Positions 1 through 6,709 of a stretch of 8,580 nucleotides of DNA are shown here, in pieces. The notes under the pieces are model-generated. The model did no database searches, was not told the DNA's origin, and was given only the letters and a program-made list of their open reading frames with translations. Made by a program: the position numbers and the translations under genes. The number at the start of each line of letters is the position of its first letter. Within the stretch, counting starts at the first letter, position 1. The stretch comes from Acidimicrobiia bacterium. GTDB lineage: Bacteria; Actinomycetota; Acidimicrobiia; Spongiisociales; ZC4RG35. The stretch spans positions 1 to 8,580 of the forward strand of contig JAICND010000038.1 of assembly GCA_025929005.1 (NCBI GenBank), written 5' to 3'.

Positions 1-920
1 CATTCACGGTTGATTTCGCCGAACGTGAGCCCCTCCCACTTCCCGAAGCCCAGCTCCACCAGATCATCGACCGGCTCGGGCAGAGGATGCAGGTGGGTGG
101 CCGTCTCCCAGGCGCGGCCCAATGGGGAGCTCACCACTCTTGACACAGACGGGTAATAGGACGCCAGAGCCGCAGCCTGTGATCGACCCACCTCGTCCAG
201 GCCCCAGTCGGTGTGACCCTGCCAGCGACCTTCGACGTTGGCGGCCGTGCGCGCATGTCTCATCAACGCCAGAACCGCCCGGCCTTCGCTGAGGGCCCGC
301 TCCACTGATCGGGGCCGGGGCCCGAGATGGGCGACGTCGTTGAACGCGGCCAGTCGGGTCTGTCCGTCACGACGCACCACCCTGGTGATACCGGTGTTCT
401 CGGAGAAGGTGGCCACACGTTGTCCCCCGATCCTTCCGAACGCCCTATCGAGGACAACGTCGATAGCCCCGCCATGGGTGACAACTAGAGCGCGCTCCCC
501 CGGCCTGAGCCGGTCGAAGAGACCGTCGATGGCGGCCTCTACCCTGGCCGTTAGCTCTTCGGTGCTCTCGCCAATGTCACCGAAACGAAGATTCTCGCCC
601 TTGCCCAAAGCGAGGAGCTCCTTGAGATCCGTGGCCGCCAGCTCATGCCAGGACTTCCCCTCCCAGTTGCCCAGATCGACCTCCAGAAAAGCTTCGTCGG
701 TTTCAAAGTCACCAAACGCGGCCGCCGTCTGTCGAGCCCGGGTCAAAGGAGAGGTGACCACGATGTCGAATCTCTGATCCTGGAATCTCCGGCGCAACGC
801 CTCGATCTGTCGCAATCCCCGATCGCTCACCGCACTATCGGACCGACCCTGCCAAAGCCCGGCCGCGTTGGCTTCGGACTGTGCGTGACGAACTAACCAG
901 ACCTCTGTGGAGTCGCTCAT
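1..920 (-). CDS. Tandem double-domain histidine phosphatase (phosphoglycerate mutase-like), C-terminus beyond window
   Basis: Partial gene: ATG at 920, 306 codons open to the left edge. Two copies of the histidine phosphatase (dPGM/CobC-like) fold follow one another. Domain 1 (about residues 6-195) has LVRHAQSEAN with predicted phospho-acceptor His12, SPLTRARQTA (57-66), EVDLGNWEG with the likely acid Glu80, and VVTHGG with second catalytic His149. Domain 2 (about 216 to the edge) repeats the pattern: LMRHARTAAN (His222), SSPLGRAWETA, and ELGFGKWEG (Glu289); its second histidine lies outside the window. Both copies read RHA rather than the commoner RHG. A cytosolic phosphatase is expected; the substrate (phosphosugar, nucleotide, cobalamin precursor or other) cannot be told. 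The start lies 6 bp after the hppA stop with only a weak GGAA-like ribosome site, which suggests translational coupling. Family assignment is strong; function is open. Confidence 0.9.
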   Translation of the reverse strand, partial: MSDSTEVWLVRHAQSEANAAGLWQGRSDSAVSDRGLRQIEALRRRFQDQRFDIVVTSPLTRARQTAAAFGDFETDEAFLEVDLGNWEGKSWHELAATDLKELLALGKGENLRFGDIGESTEELTARVEAAIDGLFDRLRPGERALVVTHGGAIDVVLDRAFGRIGGQRVATFSENTGITRVVRRDGQTRLAAFNDVAHLGPRPRSVERALSEGRAVLALMRHARTAANVEGRWQGHTDWGLDEVGRSQAAALASYYPSVSRVVSSPLGRAWETATHLHPLPEPVDDLVELGFGKWEGLTFGEINRE

Positions 921-926
921 TTCCAG

Positions 927-2990
927 TTAACCGACAAACGCCGGGGAGAAAACCAAAGCCACAATCGTCATCAACTTGACGAGAACGTTGAGGGCCGGCC
1001 CCGAGGTGTCCTTGAAGGAATCACCGACACCGTCACCCACTACAACCGCCTCGTGAGCTTGCGACCCCCGTCCTCCAAACGCTCCAGCTTCGATAAGACG
1101 CTTGGCGCTGTCCCAGGCGCCGCCGGCGTTGACCATGAAAGTGGCAAGCAGAAATCCGCAGATCATCGAGCCGGCCAGAAAACCTGCCAGGGCCTCGACA
1201 TCGATGAAACCGATCACGAGCGGGGCGGCCACCGCCAGGGTGCCCGGCAACACCATCTCGCGCAGCGAACCAGCCGTGGCGATCTGGACACAGGCCCCAT
1301 AGTCGGGCGGAGCTGTCTCGGCTCCGGCTCGCAAACCGGGGATCTCACGGAACTGGCGACGGACTTCATCGATCATTCGGGAGGCGGCCCTTCCCACCGC
1401 GTTGAGAGTAAGTGAGGTGAAGAGAAAAGGAACGATGGTTCCCAGAATCAGACCCACCGCAGTCACCGGACTTGTCAGGTCGATCGAGTTGAGGCCGACG
1501 ACCCTGGTGAACGCAGCCAGCACCGCCAGGGTGGTTACCGCGGCAGAGACGATCGTGAACCCTCTGGCAACTGCCCCGGTCGCATTTCCCACCGCGTCGA
1601 GGATGTCGGTGGCGTGATGAGCTTCGTCATGAATGCCCGCCATCTCGACGATCCCCGCCGCGTTGTCGGCGATTGGCGCGTATGCACTGAGGGCCACTGT
1701 CATCCCCAAGGTGGACAGCAGTCCGATGGCAGCGAGTGTGACTCCGTAGATCCCTCCACCGGATCCCAATGCCCAGTCGCCGGCCACAAACGCCAACAAG
1801 ACGCCCGTGGCGACAGCCAGGACGGAATACGCGGCGGACCGAATCCCCTCGGCCATGCCGGAGATGATCACCGTGGCAGCGCCGGTCTGCGACTGCCGGG
1901 CGACCTCTTTCACGGCGCGATAGTTGTCAGACGTGAACCAGGCGGTTATCTGTCCGACCGCCAGGCCGATCGTGAGACCGACGACGACTGCCAGCCACAA
2001 CCCCACCGGGTTCGCCACACCGTCAATTCCTGCCATGAGCCACCAGACCACGCCGAAGGTGGCAGGGGCGGCGATGACAGTCGCGACGAGCGAGCCGCGA
2101 CGCAAGGCAGCTACGAAGTTGTCCCCCCGGAAGCGAACCAGGGAGGTCGCTGCCAGCGCCGAGACAATTCCGGCGATCCCCACCCCGAGCGGCAGCATCA
2201 TGGCCGGGATCAGGTACGAGCGGCTGGCAAAAACGATCGCGGCTAGAGCTACGGGCGCCACCAGAGACCCGATGTAGGACTCGAGGAGATCGGTCCCCAC
2301 CGCGGCAACAGCCCCGACGTTGTCACCAACATGATCGGCGATCACGGCCGGATTCCGGGGGTCGTCCTCGGGGAGACCCTCCTCCACCTTGCCGACCAGA
2401 TCCGCCCCCACGTCAGCGGCTTTCGTGAAGATGCCGCCTCCGACCCGCGCAAAAAGCGATGTGGTCGAGGCGCCCAGACAGACTGCCACGAGGGCATGGG
2501 GCCACGCTTCGGCACCCCACAATTGGCTGAGAACGATGAATGCGATCGCCACCACCAAAAGCCCACAGCCTGAGACCGCGAACCCAACGCTGGCGGCAGC
2601 GCGGAAGGCGATACGGAGGCCAGCCTGAGCCCCACCCACCCTGGCTGCTTCGGCGGTTCTGCCGTTGGCGCCGGTGGCGATACGGACGCCGGCGTGACTC
2701 GCCACGGCGGTCACAACCACACCAAACAAGTATGCAGCCGGGGTCCAGGGCTCCCAGGGAAGCAACAGCGTGATCAGTCCGGCAATCACCGCCGCCAGCA
2801 CCGCCAACCATGTGTATTGCCCGCGAAGGAAGGTCATGGCACCGTGGCCAATCTCGGCGGCGAACTCCTGGATGCGAGCACCTCCGGGGCTGGCAGGCTG
2901 CACCATCCGGTGAAACGCCAGGGCCGCCACCAATCCCAGGAACCCGACTGCTAACGCCAGCAAGGGGAGGGGATGCACCGGGTCGATCAT
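927..2990 (-). CDS. hppA: Membrane-bound ion-translocating pyrophosphatase (H+-PPase type)
   Basis: Hydrolyses cytosolic pyrophosphate and pumps H+ (possibly Na+) across the membrane. 687 aa from the ATG at 2990, normal for the family, and hydrophobic almost throughout. A TTG at 3008 would add six residues, but the ATG is preferred because it forms an ATGA overlap with the polX stop. Diagnostic blocks are present: DVGADLVGKVEEG (193-205, Asp193, Asp197, Lys201) followed by PEDDPRNPAVIAD, DHVGDNVG (219-226), IADNAAG with Asp442, GNATGA (468-473) and GDGVGDSFKDTSGP with Asp653, Asp657, Lys660 and Asp661. Several normally fixed positions differ: Ala227 where the DNVGDNVGD motif has its third Asp, His220 for Asn, and Gly472/Ala475/Arg476 where GNTTAAxGK or GNTTKAxTK is usual. 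The Lys that marks K+-independent enzymes is absent, so K+ dependence is more likely, but Gly there is atypical. Second gene of the polX operon. Confidence 0.95.
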   Translation of the reverse strand: MIDPVHPLPLLALAVGFLGLVAALAFHRMVQPASPGGARIQEFAAEIGHGAMTFLRGQYTWLAVLAAVIAGLITLLLPWEPWTPAAYLFGVVVTAVASHAGVRIATGANGRTAEAARVGGAQAGLRIAFRAAASVGFAVSGCGLLVVAIAFIVLSQLWGAEAWPHALVAVCLGASTTSLFARVGGGIFTKAADVGADLVGKVEEGLPEDDPRNPAVIADHVGDNVGAVAAVGTDLLESYIGSLVAPVALAAIVFASRSYLIPAMMLPLGVGIAGIVSALAATSLVRFRGDNFVAALRRGSLVATVIAAPATFGVVWWLMAGIDGVANPVGLWLAVVVGLTIGLAVGQITAWFTSDNYRAVKEVARQSQTGAATVIISGMAEGIRSAAYSVLAVATGVLLAFVAGDWALGSGGGIYGVTLAAIGLLSTLGMTVALSAYAPIADNAAGIVEMAGIHDEAHHATDILDAVGNATGAVARGFTIVSAAVTTLAVLAAFTRVVGLNSIDLTSPVTAVGLILGTIVPFLFTSLTLNAVGRAASRMIDEVRRQFREIPGLRAGAETAPPDYGACVQIATAGSLREMVLPGTLAVAAPLVIGFIDVEALAGFLAGSMICGFLLATFMVNAGGAWDSAKRLIEAGAFGGRGSQAHEAVVVGDGVGDSFKDTSGPALNVLVKLMTIVALVFSPAFVG

Positions 2991-4711
2991 CGTCGGGAGC
3001 CCGCCCAAGCCACGAACTCGTCGACCGGAAGAGTGTTGACCACATCATCCGCGCCTGCCCACCCTCGCTGGGCGTTGGCCACCCCATAAGCCATGCGTCG
3101 CAGATCCGAGGTGTGATGCGAGTCGGTGGAGATCACCAGCTTCACCTGTTGGGCAACCGCCCGCCTGATCACTTCGGCCGAGGCGTCCAGCCGGTCGAGG
3201 GCACCGTTGACTTCCAGAGCCACCCCGCTCACCGCCAGACCTTCCAGCACAGCATCCAGATTGAGTTCGATCCCGGGACGCCTCCCGATGTATCGGCCGG
3301 TGAGATGTCCGATGGCATTTACGGCAGGGTCCGCCAGCGCCCGCAGGATCCGGGTGGTCTGTTGCTCGGCGGATAGATCAAAGTGACTGTGCACCGACGC
3401 GACACACCAGTCGAATTCCAGCCGGAAATCGGGGTCATAGTCGAGGGTGCCACTCGGGCCGATGTTGAGCTCACACCCGAACAACAGCCGCAGGTTGGGG
3501 TATCGCTCCTGGAGTTTCCGGATGCGGGCGAGATGTTCTCTCATCTGGGTGCGATCGGAACCATTGATGGTCAGGTCTTCGCCGTGGTCGGTGATCGCCA
3601 CGTATTCGTATCCGAGGCTGGCCGCCGCCTCGACCATCTCTTCGAGCGACGATCGTCCATCCCCCGACTGATCCGTGTGGTAATGCAGATCACCGCGTAT
3701 CTGCTCGAGTCTCAAATGAGGCAGGTCACCTGCGGCGGCGGCTTTGATCTCCCCCGAATTCTCCCTCATTGGAGGCGGGATCAGCTCAAGTCCTAGGGCT
3801 GCGTAGATATCGGCTTCAGTGGCCGCCGCTATTACGGACTCGCCCTCGAAGAGCCCATATTCAGATAGAAGGAGGCCCTGGTCGATGGCCCTTTGCCGCA
3901 ATGCGACGTTGTGGGCTTTGGATCCGGTGAAGTAGACCAGGGCTGCTCCGAGTTGTTCGGGTGCAACCACCCTTACATCAACCTGCAACCCAGAGCGCGT
4001 CAAGACCGAAGTCTTCGTGTCGCCCGAGCCAATCACCTCGGTCACTTCTGGATGGCCGGCCACGGCCCCCATGACCGGAAGCGGGTCGGTGGAGGCCACC
4101 ACGATGTCGATGTCGCCGATCGTCTCGGCCAAACGCCGCACACTTCCGGCCGGGGTGGCACTCGTCACTCCGGGTAGGCCCTCCAGCTCGCGAGCCAGAC
4201 CTGCCGCGACGGACATCGCCTCGACGATGGGCGTGCGCCGGTCCTTCCCATGCAGCCCGAGCCGCTCGATCGAGCGGGCGATCTTCTCTTCGCTGATCTT
4301 CCCCAGACCAGGCAGGTCACGGAGGGCCTGCCGCTCCACGGCGTCCTTGAGGCTCTCCAGGTCCTCGACCCCGAGTTCCGAACGGAGGGTCTTGAGAGTT
4401 TTGGGTCCAAGCCCAGGGATCTTGAGCAGTTCAACGAATCGGGGGGGATATCTCGCCGCCAGCTCCTCGAGTTTGGTGACCTTGCCCGTTTCGACGTATT
4501 CGCGAATCTTGGAGGCGATCGATGCCCCGACCCCCTTGATTTTCACGAGCTCGGCCTGGCCAAGACCGGCGATGTCGGAGGGGTGCCCTTCTATCCCGTT
4601 GATGGCGTTCTCGTACGCCCGCACTTTGAAGGATTGCAGTGACTCTTCGTCGAGCGCGGTCAGCCGGGCCAGCTCGGCCAGCATGCCGAGGATGCGCGCA
4701 TTCGAGATCAC
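2987..4711 (-). CDS. polX: Bacterial family X DNA polymerase with PHP 3'-5' exonuclease domain
   Basis: A gap-filling DNA polymerase for base-excision-type repair, with an added PHP metallonuclease able to trim 3' ends. 574 aa, usual for bacterial PolX. Residues 1-150 form the helix-hairpin-helix 8-kDa and fingers region, with IKGVGASIASKI (58-69) and IPGLGPKTLKTL (98-109). The palm has GSVRR (189-193) and IGDIDIVV with metal-binding Asp200 and Asp202, plus Asp245 in QVDVRVV; the thumb has YFTGSKAHNVALR (260-272). The PHP domain (about 338-574) has DLHYHTD (His343, His345), TDHGE (His376), GCELNI (Glu414), VHSHF (His441), GHLTGR (His469) and STDSHH (Asp530, His532), so both active sites look intact. 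The GTG start is chosen because it keeps the N-terminal helix seen in homologues; an ATG at 4684 would remove it. No Shine-Dalgarno is visible. First gene of the operon; its TGA overlaps the hppA ATG. Confidence 0.95.
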   Translation of the reverse strand: MISNARILGMLAELARLTALDEESLQSFKVRAYENAINGIEGHPSDIAGLGQAELVKIKGVGASIASKIREYVETGKVTKLEELAARYPPRFVELLKIPGLGPKTLKTLRSELGVEDLESLKDAVERQALRDLPGLGKISEEKIARSIERLGLHGKDRRTPIVEAMSVAAGLARELEGLPGVTSATPAGSVRRLAETIGDIDIVVASTDPLPVMGAVAGHPEVTEVIGSGDTKTSVLTRSGLQVDVRVVAPEQLGAALVYFTGSKAHNVALRQRAIDQGLLLSEYGLFEGESVIAAATEADIYAALGLELIPPPMRENSGEIKAAAAGDLPHLRLEQIRGDLHYHTDQSGDGRSSLEEMVEAAASLGYEYVAITDHGEDLTINGSDRTQMREHLARIRKLQERYPNLRLLFGCELNIGPSGTLDYDPDFRLEFDWCVASVHSHFDLSAEQQTTRILRALADPAVNAIGHLTGRYIGRRPGIELNLDAVLEGLAVSGVALEVNGALDRLDASAEVIRRAVAQQVKLVISTDSHHTSDLRRMAYGVANAQRGWAGADDVVNTLPVDEFVAWAGSRR

Positions 4712-4717
4712 GGGTGG

Positions 4718-4723
4718 AACTTA
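4718..4723 (-). promoter_or_regulatory. Candidate -10 element giving a leaderless polX transcript
   Basis: On the minus strand TAAGTT (pattern TANNNT) lies exactly 6 nt before the polX GTG codon. That is the spacing expected if transcription starts at the start codon itself, as in many actinobacterial leaderless genes, and it fits the lack of a ribosome-binding site. A -35 is unclear: TTGGTT at 4743-4748 would leave a long 19-nt spacer. The whole 4712-4786 gap is only 75 bp and must also hold the ftsH promoter, for which GATACT (4753-4758) and TACGCT (4772-4777) are weak -10 options. Confidence 0.35.
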
Positions 4724-4735
4724 GTTACACCTAAG
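4720..4735. repeat. Short inverted repeat in the polX/ftsH divergent promoter region
   Basis: CTTAG at 4720-4724 and CTAAG at 4731-4735 are perfect inverted arms around a 6-nt spacer. A second small palindrome, GGTT-G-AACC, lies at 4738-4746. The first overlaps the proposed polX -10, so a regulator binding here could affect both divergent genes. Arms this short can arise by chance. Confidence 0.35.
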
Positions 4736-4786
4736 CCGGTTGAACCAAGCCTGATACTTCGATGCGGTCGGTACGCTTCTCTGACG

Positions 4787-6709
4787 ATGACCAGCCGACA
4801 GGGCACGACAGACAAGAAGCGACCTCCTGAATGGCGGGTCGAGGGGATGCCGGACAAGAAGGAGGCGGATCAACCGCGGGGCTTCTTCGGGCGCCCTCCG
4901 AGTCGACGCATTCTCATCATTGCCGTCCTCCTCTTCGCGGTGAACTGGTACCTCACCTCGTTGGTGTTTCAGGAGACCCGCATCGACCTCACGTATACCC
5001 AGTTCCTGGACGTCGTCGAAGGGGGGCAGGTCGAAACCGTCTTCTCCCGCGGCGACACCATCCAGGGCCGCTTCTCGGAGCCTCAGGCCGATCCGGATGA
5101 TCCCGAGGTGGTGTCGGACCTGTTTGTCACTCAGCGCCCCACCTGGGCCGACGACAACCTCGTCGAGATACTGCGGGCCAACGGTGTCGAGATCTCGGCC
5201 GTCGATCCCCAGCAGACGCCGTTTTGGCAACAGCTCCTCTTCGGATTCGGACCAACTCTGCTCCTGCTCTGGATCTTCTTCTCGATGTGGCGCCGGGCCG
5301 GCTCTGCTCTTGGTGGCATCGGTGGGCTGGGGCGTTCGCGGGCCAAGAGGTTCGAGGCGACCGACCAGCGAACCACCTTCGAGGACGTTGCGGGAATCGA
5401 GGACGCCAAAGCGGAGCTGGCGGAGATCGTCGACTTCCTCAAGAACCCCGGCAAATACACCCGCCTCGGCGGTGCCATCCCCAAAGGCGTCTTGCTGTCA
5501 GGTCTCCCCGGAACCGGCAAGACCCTCTTGGCCAAGGCCGTGGCAGGTGAGGCCAACGTCCCGTTCTTTTCCATCTCCGCCTCGGAGTTCATCGAGATGG
5601 TCGTCGGGGTGGGGGCGAGCCGGGTCCGTGACCTATTTAACGAAGCGAAGAAGGTCGCCCCTGCCATTGTCTTCATTGACGAGCTCGACGCTATCGGTCG
5701 GGCCCGTGGTGGAGCCGTTTCATTTGGTGGTCACGACGAGCGTGAGCAAACCTTGAATCAGATCCTCACCGAGATGGACGGCTTCACCGGATCCGAAGGG
5801 GTCATCGTCATAGCAGCCACTAACCGGCCCGAGGTGCTCGACCCGGCCCTGATGAGGCCCGGGCGTTTCGACCGCCAGGTGGCGGTTAGCCCCCCCGACC
5901 AGAGGGGCCGTTTGAAGATCCTCGAGGTTCACACTCGCAAGGTGCCGCTTGACCCTGAGGTCGATCTGGCCGCTATAGCTTCGGCCACGCCCGGCATGGT
6001 CGGGGCCGATCTCCGCAATCTTGTCAACGAGGCGGCGTTGATGGCCGCTCGTTTAGGCCACGAGAAAGTGAGACAGGCGGACTTCACGAATGCCCTCGAG
6101 AAGATCGTCCTGGGGACCGAGCGCCAGATCATGATGAGCAGTGAGGAGAAGGAACGGACCGCCTTCCACGAGGCGGGACATGCGCTCCTGGGCATGTTGC
6201 TGCCCGGAGCGGACCCGGTGAGGAAGATCTCCATCATTCCCCGCGGGCGCGCTCTGGGAGTGACATTCCAATCCCCTGATGCCGATCGATATGCTTATGA
6301 CCGCGACTACCTAAGGGGAAAGATCATTGGAGCTCTCGGGGGCCGGGCGGCCGAAGATGTCGTGTTCGGAACCATCACCACCGGTGCCGAGAACGACCTG
6401 GTCCAAGTGAGCCGGATCGCCCGCTCGATGGTCGGCAAGTGGGGCATGTCCGAAGCCATCGGGCCGGTTGCCGTCATCGACGACAACCGCGACCCTTTTG
6501 TCCGTCCCGAGGTGTCGGAGAAGACACACGAGTTGATCGACACCGAGGTGCGACGGATCGTCGATGATTGCTACGAGTCAGCCGTTGAAACCCTAAAGAA
6601 CCACCGGACCCAACTCGATGCTCTTGCCCAGGCTTTGCTCGACAAAGAGACCCTCGACGAGGCGGAGGCCTACTCGATCGCCGGCATCGAAAGAGCGGTC
6701 AGCGACTGA
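4787..6709 (+). CDS. ftsH: ATP-dependent membrane zinc metalloprotease FtsH
   Basis: Membrane-anchored hexameric AAA+ protease that unfolds and degrades damaged membrane proteins and regulatory substrates on the cytoplasmic face. 640 aa, close to E. coli FtsH. Order: charged N-terminus (1-40), first membrane helix (about 41-60), small extracytoplasmic domain (about 62-145), second helix (about 148-168), then the AAA+ module and protease. Walker A is GLPGTGKT (239-246, usually GPPGTGKT), Walker B FIDELD (Asp298, Glu299), and the second region of homology ends LMRPGRFDRQ with arginine fingers Arg357 and Arg360. The zinc site is HEAGH (461-465, catalytic Glu462) with third ligand Asp537 in TTGAENDL. 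The pore loop reads EMVVGVGASR: Val272 stands where the substrate-gripping Phe normally is. No Shine-Dalgarno precedes the ATG, whose 5' leader must be short. A later in-frame ATG at 4847 would keep every domain. The gene could be a specialised FtsH paralogue rather than the only copy. Confidence 0.96.
   Translation: MTSRQGTTDKKRPPEWRVEGMPDKKEADQPRGFFGRPPSRRILIIAVLLFAVNWYLTSLVFQETRIDLTYTQFLDVVEGGQVETVFSRGDTIQGRFSEPQADPDDPEVVSDLFVTQRPTWADDNLVEILRANGVEISAVDPQQTPFWQQLLFGFGPTLLLLWIFFSMWRRAGSALGGIGGLGRSRAKRFEATDQRTTFEDVAGIEDAKAELAEIVDFLKNPGKYTRLGGAIPKGVLLSGLPGTGKTLLAKAVAGEANVPFFSISASEFIEMVVGVGASRVRDLFNEAKKVAPAIVFIDELDAIGRARGGAVSFGGHDEREQTLNQILTEMDGFTGSEGVIVIAATNRPEVLDPALMRPGRFDRQVAVSPPDQRGRLKILEVHTRKVPLDPEVDLAAIASATPGMVGADLRNLVNEAALMAARLGHEKVRQADFTNALEKIVLGTERQIMMSSEEKERTAFHEAGHALLGMLLPGADPVRKISIIPRGRALGVTFQSPDADRYAYDRDYLRGKIIGALGGRAAEDVVFGTITTGAENDLVQVSRIARSMVGKWGMSEAIGPVAVIDDNRDPFVRPEVSEKTHELIDTEVRRIVDDCYESAVETLKNHRTQLDALAQALLDKETLDEAEAYSIAGIERAVSD

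Noticed and set aside
238..777. Plus-strand open frame of 179 codons at the left end
   Set aside because: Antisense to the double-domain phosphatase, which has catalytic motifs in order on the minus strand; this frame is Ser/Arg/Pro-rich with no domain.
927..2990. hppA as a decaying or inactive gene because of its odd residues
   Set aside because: Full length, no frameshift, and most catalytic Asp/Lys residues are retained; changes are clustered substitutions, which fits a divergent subfamily better than decay.
2990..3008. TTG at 3008 as the hppA start
   Set aside because: It would add only six residues and a 22-bp overlap with polX; the ATG at 2990 gives the classic ATGA coupling and a family-like N-terminus.
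2413..3087. Minus-strand open frame of 224 codons within hppA and the end of polX
   Set aside because: Alternate frame of two genes with intact motifs; rich in Arg/Gly/Pro as expected of a shadow frame.
4017..4724. Plus-strand open frame of 235 codons opposite polX
   Set aside because: Serine/arginine-rich low-complexity translation, antisense to the conserved palm and HhH regions of PolX; a frame shadow.
4721..5230. Minus-strand open frame of 169 codons covering the ftsH start and the divergent gap
   Set aside because: Antisense to the FtsH N-terminus, no family features, and it would occupy the only promoter space between polX and ftsH.
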